DNA of 64,000 nt from Metaphire vulgaris. Lineage: Eukaryota > Annelida > Clitellata > Crassiclitellata > Megascolecidae. Under the pieces are notes generated by a model, which ran no database searches, had not been told where the DNA came from, and was given only the letters and a program-made list of their open reading frames with translations. A program made the position numbers and the translations under genes. Of the stretch, positions 1 to 13,000 are shown in pieces. Every line of letters starts with the position of its first letter. Position 1 is the first letter of the stretch. The stretch lies in the NCBI GenBank assembly GCA_018105865.1, contig CM030865.1:6106182-6170181 (forward strand), written 5' to 3'.

Positions 1-326
1 TGAATACCCTGTTGCGAAAGAGCAATATTTATCTCAAATAATGAGAAATATCGAAAGGAGAATGCAATAGATTTTTCAAAGACATTGTAGAAATTAATAC
101 TTTTAAGAGATTACCACTCGAATGTTTACAGCACTATAACACCATGTATAGTACAGTGAAGCAGTGATGTTAACAAGGAATGACCCCCCAAGAACAAGGT
201 AAACGACGAGAACTGACCCCAAAAGCACGACCAAAAAAACGAGGGCTAAAATTCGTCCTTAAGGAGTCGTAAAGGACAAGGTCATTGACAAGGATTGAAG
301 TCACTGCAGCGTAGAAATAAAATTGC
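1..326. other. Intron of the DOMON gene, partly divergent
   Basis: No coding sequence is seen. Positions 1-130 resemble the standard intron after the linker exon; positions 180-300 do not match the other units and hold two copies of a gaactgacccc-like motif. Confidence 0.6.
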
Positions 327-485
327 CTGAAAAACTGGTCGAAGACTGAGTAGAAACAGAACTCCCAGAAGACAATTGGCCAGAACTGGTAACTCCTGTC
401 GAGGTTTGAGTAGCCGTATAACTTTCAATCGATTTCGGGCTTGTTGTTGTTGCAGTTTCGCCACTCGTAGTCGCAGTAGCTGATG
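327..485 (-). CDS. Linker exon of DOMON unit 15 (unit continues off the left edge)
   Basis: A 159-bp Ser/Thr-rich linker exon, acceptor gtttcag, donor CAG|gcaatt. Its reading frame is open, with SIESYTATQTSTGV. The intron to its left (1-326) is partly unlike the other units: a segment around 180-300 with tgacccccca and similar GA/CA-rich sequence replaces the usual one, though positions 1-120 still resemble the standard intron. The 179-bp exon of unit 15 is expected just beyond position 1. Confidence 0.75.
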
Positions 486-3400
486 CTGAAACACACAGGT
501 GACAGAAATTACTTGAATACATACCGCATATATAACAGATTAGAGTCAATAGTTTAATACGTCTTTTAGCGGTAGTCGGACAGTAGAAAGACTATAGCTG
601 TATATTATGAAGATCATGTAATTCTCACGCATGACTTGGTTATACCGAATGAATCAGTTTCTAACCGATTGCTCCGCCAGTTATGCAGATTTTAGTCGTT
701 GATGCCGTGGGTGTCGTGTAATGTCTACTAATGACGCCATTTGTCACTGATCCACCTCCGACGGGAAACAAGAAATAGTAGCAATCGGTCTCGGTGAGGT
801 TATAGTCGTTTGTATCCGTTGAGATGCGATTACGTGAGAAAGTCATCGTAAGATATCCGTTTTGATTGGTGAAACTGGTGTTCCAGAAGTTTTGAATTGC
901 ATCTCTCGAAGGACTTTGGTATCGAAATGCAATCCAGCTGAAACAAAGTTCTTTAATGGTGTAACTAAAGATGTAAATTCGACGTCAAATAACCTCATAT
1001 GAGTTACATGAACATGTTGTTATTTTTCTTGCATATGATCCAATCAGATGATTCATCGACTATTTAGGCGAAAATTTGACTGATTTAACTTGAAGATTTG
1101 AAAATATGTTAAACGGCCTGGAAAGTGTAATTGACACTAAACTGACCCGTCAACGATCACAGGCAAACCGTTGCTGTCGATGAATCCATAGGCGACATCA
1201 ACATTTTGCTACAAAGAACGAAAAATGATGCATATAAAGAGCTCTTGTCTTGCGACTCGCCGTGGTTTGAATATAAAACGACAGCTTGAAAGTACATAAT
1301 ACATTAACAGCTTAAGTAAAAACAAATTTCAGCGGCATGCAGCAGAGTGGAAGTAAAATATCAAATTATGGTCGCTTTTCGCAAAAAAGTCCGACGTGGG
1401 CTTCGTACATAAACACCGCATTAGTGCATATTTCCCATTCTAAAATTATTTTCAGTGAAGATTTATAACCGTTGCAGCCATTAGAAGAAAAGCAATCTAT
1501 CTGATAAAAGAAAATGATAAACCATAAGCATACTGAAATGGGGCATGGTGACAAAACGTCATTATCCTCACTCATCTAATGCCGGGAAAAATCAAAGTAT
1601 TAAGATAGGAAATAAATGTGAAAACCATGGAAAGTTTTTTTACTGTAGGTCTCAGTGAAAAAAGGTTATTAAAACGAAAAACGGATCTAAGAAAATATCG
1701 AAAATTTATTTTGAAAAACGATCTGTAAAGTCTCGAAAAGAAAAGCATCGGAAGAGTCTTCAGCATAGGAAAAGAAAAGCAAAGGGTGACATTCACTGCG
1801 AGAAGAGAAAATGTGCACCAGATGAACCTGAATATAGAACTATCGCTCGTAATCAGTGAGATCTAACAAACAGATTAATTTCAATGCAAAGACTTTAATA
1901 CCATGTATGGTTCCGGCGCAAATCCAATGGCCGTCCAAGTATCCGGCGCTTGTCTTGCTGTGATTGTGAATGTAATGGCGTCATTCGTTGAACTGACGAG
2001 CCATGATGCTTTGTATTGACACGAAGAAGTTACACTGCAGTTGGCAGGTGACATCCATTCGCCATAACCTCCCATATTGCCTGTTGTTATTCACAATTTT
2101 CCGTCATGTGAGATACAAGTACCAAATATTGGCTGATTAAAAATCACAGTGCAATGAGATGCATGTATAAAATTGGAACGTCACATCCGTGTGGAGGTCG
2201 TTTGGAGAAATTCAACCGATAAAGATTCTACATGAAAACCTTTTTGCGAAGCAGCAATGTTTCTTAAAAATAACGAGAACTTTCAAATGACAGAAATCTC
2301 AGAAAAATGCTAAAATGATTTCAAAGGCAGTATAGGAATGAATTCTTTTAAGAGATTACAACTCAGATGTTTTCAGCACTATGAAAAGACGTATAAGTAA
2401 AATTGCCTGAAAAACTTGTCGAAGACTGAGTAGAAACAGAACTCCCAGAAGACAATTGGCCAGAACTGGTAACTCCTGTCGCGGTTTGAGTAGCCGTATA
2501 ACTTTCAATCGATTTCGGGCTTGTTGTTGTTGCAGTTTCGCCACTCGTAGTCGCAGTCGCTGATGCTGAAACTCACAGGTGACAGAAATTAATTGAATAG
2601 CCTATATACTGCATATATAACAGATTAGGTTCAATAGTTTAATTCCCCGGCTTGTAGTAGTCAGACATTAGAAAGACTATAGCTGTATATTATGAATATC
2701 ATGTAATTCTCACGCATGACTTGGTTATACCGAATGAATCAGTTTCTAACCGATTGCTCCGCCACTTATGCAGATTTTAGTCGTTGATGCCGTGGGTGTC
2801 GTGTAATGTCTACTAATGACGCCATTTGTCACTGATCCACCTCCGACGGGAAACAAGAAATAGTAGCAATCGGTCTCGGTGAGGTTATAGTCGTTTGTAT
2901 CCGTTGAGATGCGATTACGTGAGAAAGTCATCGTAAGATATCCGTTTTGATTGGTGAAACTGGTGTTCCAGAAGTTTTGAATTGCATCTCTCGAAGGACT
3001 TTGGTATCGAAATGCAATCCAGCTGAAACAAAGTTCTTTAATGGTGTAACTAAAGATGTAAATTCGACGTCAAATAACCTCATATGAGTTACATGAACGA
3101 ATGTTATTTTTCTTGCATATGATCCAATCAGATGATTCATCGACTATTTAGGCGAAAATTTGACTGATTTAACTTGAAGATTTGAAAATATGTTAAACGG
3201 CCTGGAAAGTGTAATTGACACTAAACTGACCCGTCAACGATCACAGGCAAACCGTTGCTGTCGATGAATCCATAGGCGACATCAACATTTTGCTACAAAG
3301 AACGAAAAATGATGCATATAAAGAGCTCTTGTCTTGCGACTCGCCGTGGTTTGAATATAAAACGACAGCTTGAAAGTACATAATACATTAACAGCTTAAG

Positions 3401-6400
3401 TAAAAACAAATTTCAGCGGCATGCAGCAGAGTGGAAGTAAAATATCAAATTATGGTCGCTTTTCGCAAAAGTCCGACGTGGGCTTCGTACATAAACACCG
3501 CATTAGTGCATATTTCCCATTCTAAAATTATTTTCAGTGAAGATTTATAACCGTTGCAGCCATTAGAAGAAAAGCAATCTATCTGATAAAAGAAAATGAT
3601 AAACCATAAGCATACTGAAATGGGGCATGGTGACAAAACGTCATTATCCTCACTCATCTAATGCCGGAAAAATCAAAGTATTAAGATAGGAAATAAATGT
3701 GAAAACCATGGAAAGTTTTTTACTGTAGGTCTCAGTGAAAAAAGTTATTAAAACGAAAAACGGATCTAAGAAAATATCGAAAATTTATTTTGAAAAACGA
3801 TCTGTAAAGTCTCGAAAAGAAAAGCATCGGAAGAGTCTTCAGCATAGGAAAAGAAAAGCAAAGGGTGACATTCACTGCGAGAAGAGAAAATGTGCACCAG
3901 ATGAACCTGAATATAGAACTATCGCTCGTAATCAGTGAGATCTAACAAACAGATTAATTTCAATGCAAAGACTTTAATACCATGTATGGTTCCGGCGCAA
4001 ATCCAATGGCCGTCCAAGTATCCGGCGCTTGTCTTGCTGTGATTGTGAATGTAATGGCGTCATTCGTTGAACTGACGAGCCATGATGCTTTGTATTGACA
4101 CGAAGAAGTTACACTGCAGTTGGCAGGTGACATCCATTCGCCATAACCTCCCATATTGCCTGTTGTTATTCACAATTTTCCGTCATGTGAGATACAAGTA
4201 CCAAATATTGGCTGATTAAAAATCACAGTGCAATGAGATGCATGTATAAAATTGGAACGTCACATCCGTGTGGAGGTCGTTTGGAGAAATTCAACCGATA
4301 AAGATTCTACATGAAAACCTTTTTGCGAAGCAGCAATGTTTCTTAAAAATAACGAGAACTTTCAAATGACAGAAATCTCAGAAAAATGCTAAAATGATTT
4401 CAAAGGCAGTATAGGAATGAATTCTTTTAAGAGATTACAACTCAGATGTTTTCAGCACTATGAAAAGACGTATAAGTAAAATTGCCTGAAAAACTTGTCG
4501 AAGACTGAGTAGAAACAGAACTCCCAGAAGACAATTGGCCAGAACTGGTAACTCCTGTCGCGGTTTGAGTAGCCGTATAACTTTCAATCGATTTCGGGCT
4601 TGTTGTTGTTGCAGTTTCGCCACTCGTAGTCGCAGTCGCTGATGCTGAAACTCACAGGTGACAGAAATTAATTGAATAGCCTATATACTGCATATATAAC
4701 AGATTAGGTTCAATAGTTTAATTCCCCGGCTTGTAGTAGTCAGACATTAGAAAGACTATAGCTGTATATTATGAATATCATGTAATTCTCACGCATGACT
4801 TGGTTATACCGAATGAATCAGTTTCTAACCGATTGCTCCGCCACTTATGCAGATTTTAGTCGTTGATGCCGTGGGTGTCGTGTAATGTCTACTAATGACG
4901 CCATTTGTCACTGATCCACCTCCGACGGGAAACAAGAAATAGTAGCAATCGGTCTCGGTGAGGTTATAGTCGTTTGTATCCGTCGAGATGCGATTACGTG
5001 AGAAAGTCATCGTAAGATATCCGTTTTGATTGGTGAAACTGGTGTTCCAGAAGTTTTGAATTGCATCTCCCGATGGTCTTGACCATCGATCTGCAATCCA
5101 GCTGAAACAAAGCTTTTACCGTGCAACTAAGGATGCAATTTCGACGTCAAGTAATATCATTCGAGTTACATGAACGAAGGATAATTATTGTTCATCACAT
5201 GATCAAGTCAGATGATTCGTCGCCTATTTATGTGAGAATTTGACTGATTTAACTTGAAAACTTGAAAAGACGTTAAACGGCCTGGAAAGTGTAATTGACA
5301 CTAAACTGACCCGTCAACGATCACAGGCAAACCGTTGCTGTCGATGAATCCATAGGCGACATCAACATTTTGCTACAAAGAACGAAAAATGATGCATATA
5401 AAGAGCTCTTGTCTTGCGACTCGCCGTGGTTTGAATATAAAAGGACAACTTGAAAGTACATAATACAATAACAGCTTAAGTAAAAACAAATTTCAGCGGC
5501 ATGCAGCAGAGTGGAAGTAAAATATCAAATTATGGTCGCTTTTCGCAAAGGTCCGACGTGGGCTTCGTACATGAACACCGCATTAGTGCATATTTCCCAT
5601 TCTAAAATTATTTTCAGTGAAGATTTATAACCGTTGCAGCCATTAGAAGAAAAGCAATCTATCTGATGAAAGAAAATGATAAACCATAAGCATACTGAAA
5701 TGGGGCATGGTGACAAAACGTCATTATCCTCACTCATCTAATGCCGGGAAAAATCAAAGTATTAAGATAGGAAATAAATGTGAAAACCATGGAAAGTTTT
5801 TTACTGTAGGTCTCAGTGAAAAAAGTTATTAAAACGAAAAACGGATCTAAGAAAATATCGAAATTTTTTTTAAAAAACGATCTGTAAAGTCTCGAAAAGA
5901 AAAGCATCGGAAGAGTCTTCAGCGTAGGAAAAGAAAAGCAAAAGGTGGCATTCACTGCGAGAAGAGGAAATGTGTATCAAATGAACCTGAATATAGAACT
6001 ATCGCCCGTAATCTATGTGATCGAACAAACAGATTAATTTCAATGCAAAGACTTTAATACCATGATTGGTTCCGGCGCAAATCCAATGGCCGTCCAAGTA
6101 TCCGGCGCTTGTCTTGCTGTGATTGTGAATGTAATGGCGTCATTCGTTGAACTGACGAGCCATGATGCTTTGTATTGACACGAAGAAGTTACACTGCAGT
6201 TGGCAGGTGACATCCATTCGCCATAACCTCCCATATTGCCTGTTGTTATTCACAATTTTTCGTCATGTGAGATACAAGTACCAAATATTGGCTGATTAAA
6301 AATCACAGTGCAATTAGGTGCATGTATAAAATGGGAACGTCGCATCCGTGTGGAGGTCGTTAGGAGAAATTCAACCGATAAAGATTCTACATGAAAACCT

Positions 6401-7019
6401 TTTTGCGAAGCAGCAATGTTTCTTAAAATTAACGAGAACTTTCAAATGACAGAAATCTCAGAAAGATGCTAAAATGATTTCAAATGAAGTATAGGAATGA
6501 ATTCTTTTAAGAGATTACAACTCAGATGTTTTCAGCACTATGAAAAGTCTTCAGTCGGTGCTAAACGTCTCAGCTCGTCTGATTTTTGGCTCGAGTTGTA
6601 ACGAGCACGTGACACCGTTTCTACGTGATAATCTTCACTGGCTCAGGATTGCGGAGCGCATAACCTTCAAGCGTTGCTGGCTAACATTTCGGGCGCTGTA
6701 TGACCCTTTTTGCCCCAGCTACTTATCGGGCCTGGTCATTAAGTCTACGGCGGTCGATCGGCGATCGCGGCTTCACTCAAGCAACTGTCGTCAATTGGTG
6801 GTTCCTCCTCCGTCCAAGACGGCTGTCTTCGGTGACAGATCATTCCGGAGGGGCAATCCGAGTCTGTGGAACTCTCTGCCGAAGAACGTGACAATTGTGA
6901 CCCCCTGATTTGTTTATCAAGTGCCTTAAGACGCATATGTTTAATATATCTTATAATGTTCATTGTTAAGCGCTTTTGACTCTAGTCTTCACTAGGCTTA
7001 CTGCGCTCTATAAATTGTT

Positions 7020-7058
<39 letters not shown>

Positions 7059-10000
7059 GACGTGTAAGTAAAATTGCCTGAAAAACTGGTCGAAGACTGA
7101 GTAGAAACAGAACTTCCAGAAGACAATTGGCCAGAACTGGTAACTCCTGTCGAGGTTTGAGTAGCCGTCGAACTTTCAATCGATTTCGGGCTTGTTGTTG
7201 TTGCAGTTTCGCCACTCGTAGTCGCAGTAGCTGATGCTGAAACACACAGGTGACAGAAATTAATTGAATACATACCGCATATATAACAGATTAGATTTAA
7301 TAATTTAATTCGTCTTCTAGCGGTAGTCAGGCAATAGAAAGACTATAGCTGTATATTATGAATATCATGTAATTCTCACGCATGACTTGGTTATACCGAA
7401 TGAATCAGTTTCTAACCGATTGCTCCGCCAGTTATGCATATTTTAGTCGTTGATGCTGTGGGTGTCGTGTAATGTCTACTAATGACGCCATTTGTCACTG
7501 ATCCACCTCCGACGGGAAACAAGAAATAGAAGCAATCCGTCTCGGTGAGGTTATAGTCGTTTGTATCCGTTGAGATGCGATTACGTGAGAAAGTCATCGT
7601 AAGATATCCGTTTTGATTGGTGAAACTGGTGTTCCAGAAGTTTTGAATTGCATCTCCCGATGGTCTTGACCATCGATCTGCAATCCAGCTGAAACAAAGC
7701 TTTTACCGTGCAACTAAGGATGCAATTTCGACGTCAAGTAATATCATTCGAGTTACATGAACGAAGGATAATTATTGTTCATCACATGATCAAGTCAGAT
7801 GATTCGTCGCCTATTTATGTGAGAATTTGACTGATTTAACTTGAAAACTTGAAAAGACGTCAAACGGCCTGGAAAGTGTAATTGACACTAAACTGACCCG
7901 TCAACGATCACAGGCAAACCGTTGCTGTCGATGAATCCATAGGCGACATCAACATTTTGCTACAAAGAACGAAAAAAGGTGCATATAAAGAGCTCTTGTC
8001 TTGCGACTCGCCGAGGATTGAATATATAACGACAGCTTGAAAGTACATAATACAATAACAGCTTAAGTAAAAACAAATTTCAGCGGCATGCAGCAGAGTG
8101 GAAGTAAAATATCAAATTATGGTCGCTTTTCGCAAAGGTCCGACGTGGGCTTTGTACATGAACACCGCATTAGTGCATATTTCCCATTCTAAAATTATTT
8201 TCAGTGAAGATTTATAACCGTTGCAGCCATTAGAAGAAAAGCAATCTATCTGATGAAAGAAAATGATAAACCATAAGCATACTGAAATGGGCCATGGCGA
8301 CAAAACGTCATTATCCTCACTCATCTAATGCCGGGAAAAATCAAAGTATTAAGATAGGAAATAAATGTGTAAACCATGGAAAGTTTTTTTACTGTAGGTC
8401 TCAGTGAAAAAAGTTATTAAAACGAAAAACGGATCTAAGAAAATGTCGAAATTTTTTTTAAAAAACGATCTGTAAAGTCTCGAAAAGAAAAGCATCGTAA
8501 GAGTTTTCAGCGTAGGAATAGAAAAGCAAAGGGTGGCATTCACTGCGAGAAGAGAAAATGTGCATCAGATGAACCTGAATATAGAACTATCGCCCGTAAT
8601 CTATGAGACCTAACAAAAAACAGATTAATTTCAATGCAAAGACTTTAATACCATTATTGGGTCCGGCGCAAATCCAATGGCCGTCCAAGTATCCGGCGCT
8701 TGTCTTGCTGTGATTGTGAATGTAATGGCGTCATTCGTTGAACTGACGAGCCATGATGCTTTATATTGACACGAAGAAGTTACACTGCAGTTGGCAGGTG
8801 ACATCCATTCGCCATAACCTCCCATATTGCCTGTTGTTATTCACAATTTTTCGTCATGTGAGATACAAGTACCAAATATTGGCTGATTAAAAATCACAGT
8901 GCAATGAGATGCATGTATAAAATGGGAACGTCACATCCGTGTGGAGGTCGTTTGGAGAAATTCAACCGATAAAGATTCTACATGAAAACCGTTTTCTTCT
9001 TCTTCTTCTTTCTTTCCGTCCGTCTTTCTCTATTGGGTTGGACGATTGGTCTGAACGAGTTCCTTCCACTTCTGTCTGTCTCTTGCTGCTCTGGTCATTT
9101 CGATGAAGTTCATTTGCATTTCGTTTGCATCCTCTTTTAAGTTTTCTATGCATGTTTTTCTTGGTCTTTCTTTTCTCCTTTTCCCTTCAACATAGTTGTA
9201 TAGTGCTTTCTTTGGTAGTCTTTCTTCCTTCATTCTTTCAACATGACCAAACCATTTCAGTCTTCGTTTCTGTATTGATTCGAGTTTCGTTTCTTTTTGC
9301 TCTGTCTTTTCTCTGATCGTTTCATTTCTTATTCTTTGTCTTCTGCTGACTCCTGCTATTTCTCTTAACCAGTTCATTTCTGCAGTCATTAATCTTCTTT
9401 CGTCTTTCTTCTTTATGGTCCAGCATTCTGATCCATATAATGGTATTGGTTTGACCAGTGTATTATATAGCTTTAGTTTTGTTTTCAGTGATATTTGTTT
9501 GTCTTTCCATATCTTCTGAAGTTTTCCAAATGCTGCACTTGCTAGGCCAATTCTCCTTATTATGTCTTCTTCACTTAGGCCATCTTCTGTCAGTACTGAT
9601 CCTTGGTATACGAATTTTGGTACTTGTTATATTATTTCCTCATTTAGTTTTAGATTAACTTTCCCCTTCTTGTTCCCTGTGACCATTGCTTTAGTTTTCT
9701 GTATATTTATTTTTAGCCCCAGAAACTGAATGAAACTGGAAAACTTTTTGCGAAGCAGCAAAGTTTCTTAAAAATAACGTGAATTTTCAAATGACAGAAA
9801 TCTCAGAAAGATGCTAAAATGATTTCAAATGAAGTATAGGAATAAATTATTTTAAGAGATTAAGAGTATAGAAATGAATTCTTTTAAGAGATTACAACTC
9901 AGATGTTTTCAGCACTATGAAAAGACGTATAAGTAAAATTGCCTGAAAAACTGGTCGAAGACTGGGTAGAAACAGAACTTCCAGAAGACAATTGGCCAGA

Positions 10001-13000
10001 ACTGGTAACTCCTGTCGAGGTTTGAGTAGCCGTCGAACTTTCAATCGATTTCGGGCTTGTTGTTGTTGCAGTTTCGCCACTCGTAGTCGCAGTCGCTGAT
10101 GCTGAAACACACAGGGACAGAAATTAATTGAATAGCCTATATACTGCATTTATAACAGATTAGGTTCAATAGTTTAATTCCCCGGCTTGCAGTAGTCAGA
10201 CATTAGAAAGACTATAGCTGTACATTATGAAGATCATGTAATTCTCACGCATGACTTGGTTATACCGAATGAATCAGTTTCTAACCGATTGCTCCGCCAC
10301 TTATGCAGATTTTAGTCGTTGATGCCGTGGGTGTCGTGTAATGTCTACTAATGACGCCATTTGTCACTGATCCACCTCCGACGGGAAACAAGAAATAGTA
10401 GCAATCCGTCTCGGTGAGGTTATAGTCGTTTGTATCCGTTGAGATGCGATTACGTGAGAAAGTCATCGTAAGATATCCGTTTTGATTGGTGAAACTGGTG
10501 TTCCAGAAGTTTTGAATTGCATCTCCCGATGGTCTTGACCATCGATCTGCAATCCAGCTGAAACAAAGCTTTTACCGTGCAACTAAGGATGCAATTTCGA
10601 CGTCAAGTAATATCATTCGAGTTACATGAACGAAGGATAATTATTGTTCATCACATGATCAAGTCAGATGATTCGTCGCCTATTTATGTGAGAATTTGAC
10701 TGATTTAACTTGAAAACTTGAAAAGACGTTAAACGGCCTGGAAAGTGTAATTGACACTAAACTGACCCGTCAACGATCACAGGCAAACCGTTGCTGTCGA
10801 TGAATCCATAGGCGACATCAACATTTTGCTACAAAGAACGAAAAATGATGCATATAAAGAGCTCTTGTCTTGCGACTCGCCGTGGTTTGAATATAAAACG
10901 ATAACTTGAAAGTACATAATACAAAAACAGCTTAAGTAAAATCAAATTTCAGCGGCATACAGCAGAGTGGAAGTAAAATATCAAATTATGGTCGCTTTTC
11001 GCAAAGGTCCAACGTGGGCTTTGTACATGAACACCGCATTAGTGCATATCTCCCATTATAAAATTATTTTCAGTGAAGATTTATAACCGTTGCAGCCATT
11101 AGAAGAAAAGCAATCTATCTGATGAAAGAAAATGATAAACCATAAGCATACTGAAATGGGCCATGGTGACAAAACGTCATTATCCTCACTCATCTAATGC
11201 CGGGAAAAATCAAAGTATTGAGATAGGAAATAAACGTGAAAACCATGGAAAGTTTTTTACTGTAGGTCTTAGTGGAAAAAGTTATTAAAACGAAAAACGG
11301 ATCTAAGAAAATGTCGAAAATTTATTTTGAAAAACGATCTGTAAAGTCTCGAAAAGAAAAGCATCGGACGAGTCTTCAGCATAAGAAAAGAAAAGCAAAG
11401 GGTGGCATTCACCGAGAGAAGAGAAAATGTGCCTCAAATGAACCTGAATATAGAACTATCGCCCGTAATCTATGAGATCGAACAAACAGATTAATTTCAA
11501 CGCAAAGACTTACCATGATTGGGTCCGGCGCAAATCCAATGGCCGTCCAAGTATCCGGAGCTTGTCTTGCTGTGATTGTGAATATAATGGCGTCATTCGT
11601 TGAACTGACGAGCCATGATGCTTTGTATTGACACGAAGAAGTTACACTGCAGTTGGCAGGTGACATCCATTCGCCATAACCTCCCATATTGCCTGTTGTT
11701 ATTCACAATTTTTCGTCATGTGAGATACAAGTACCAAATATTGGCTGATTAAAAATCACAGTGCAATGAGATGCATGTATAAAATGGGAACGTCACATCC
11801 GTGTGGAGGTCGTTTGGAGAAATTCAACCGATAAAGATTCTACATGAAAATCTTTTTGCGAAGCAGCAATGTTTCTTAAAAATAACGAGAACTTTCAAAT
11901 GACACAAATCTCAGAAAGATGCTAAAATGATTTCAAATGAAGTATAGAAATGAATTCTTTTAAGAGATTACAACTCAGATGTTTTCAGCACTATGAAAAG
12001 ACGTATAAGTAAAATTGCCTGAAAAACTGGTCGAAGACTGAGTAGAAACAGAACTTCCAGAAGACAATTGGCCAGAACTGGTAACTCCTGTCGAGGTTTG
12101 AGTAGCCGTCGAACTTTCAATCGATTTCGGGCTTGTTGTTGTTGCAGTTTCGCCACTCGTACTCGCAGTAGCTGATGCTGAAACACACAGGTGACAGAAA
12201 TTAATTGAATACATACCGCATATATAACAGATTAGATTTCATAATTTAATTCGTCTTCTAGCGGTAGTCAGGCAATAGGAAGACTATAGCTGTATATTAT
12301 GAATATCATGTAATTCTCACGCATGACTTGGTTATACCGAATGAATCAGTTTCTAACCGATTGCTCCGCCACTTATGCAGATTTTAGTCGTTGATGCCGT
12401 GGGTGTCGTGTAATGTCTACTAATGACGCCATTTGTCACTGATCCACCTCCGACGGGAAACAAGAAATAGTAGCAATCCGTCTCGGTGAGGTTATAGTCG
12501 TTTGTATCCGTTGAGATGCGATTACGTGAGAAAGTCATCGTAAGATATCCGTTTTGATTGGTGAAACTGGTGTTCCAGAAGTTTTGAATTGCATCTCCCG
12601 ATGGTCTTGACCATCGATCTGCAATCCAGCTGAAACAAAGCTTTTACCGTGCAACTAAGGATGCAATTTCGACGTCAAGTAATATCATTCGAGTTACATG
12701 AACGAAGGATAATTATTGTTCATCACATGATCAAGTCAGATGATTCGTCGCCTATTTATGTGAGAATTTGACTGATTTAACTTGAAAACTTGAAAAGACG
12801 TTAAACGGCCTGGAAAGTGTAATTGACACTAAACTGACCCGTCAACGATCACAGGCAAACCGTTGCTGTCGATGAATCCATAGGCGACATCAACATTTTG
12901 CTACAAAGAACGAAAAAGGATGCATATAAAGAGCTCTTGTCTTGCGACTCGCGGTAGTTTGAATATAAAACGACAACTTGAAAATGACGAGGAGTGTCGG

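Noticed and set aside
2356..2544. Leu/Arg/Gln-rich frame (AKLQQQQARNRLK) over the linker exons
   Set aside because: It is another frame of the Ser/Thr linker exon. The linker frame is the one that joins in phase with both neighbours.
3445..3657. Minus-strand intron frame starting MSEDNDVLSPC in many units
   Set aside because: It is on the sense strand of the intron between the 179- and 62-bp exons, but has no suitable splice sites, is disrupted by stops in units 2-8, and the domain is complete and in frame without it.
3735..3938. Lys/Arg-rich + strand frame recurring in several units (also 11272, 15384, 22092)
   Set aside because: It lies wholly in an intron, antisense to the DOMON gene, recurs only because the unit is repeated, and is interrupted in many units. 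The amino-acid bias comes from A-rich intron sequence.
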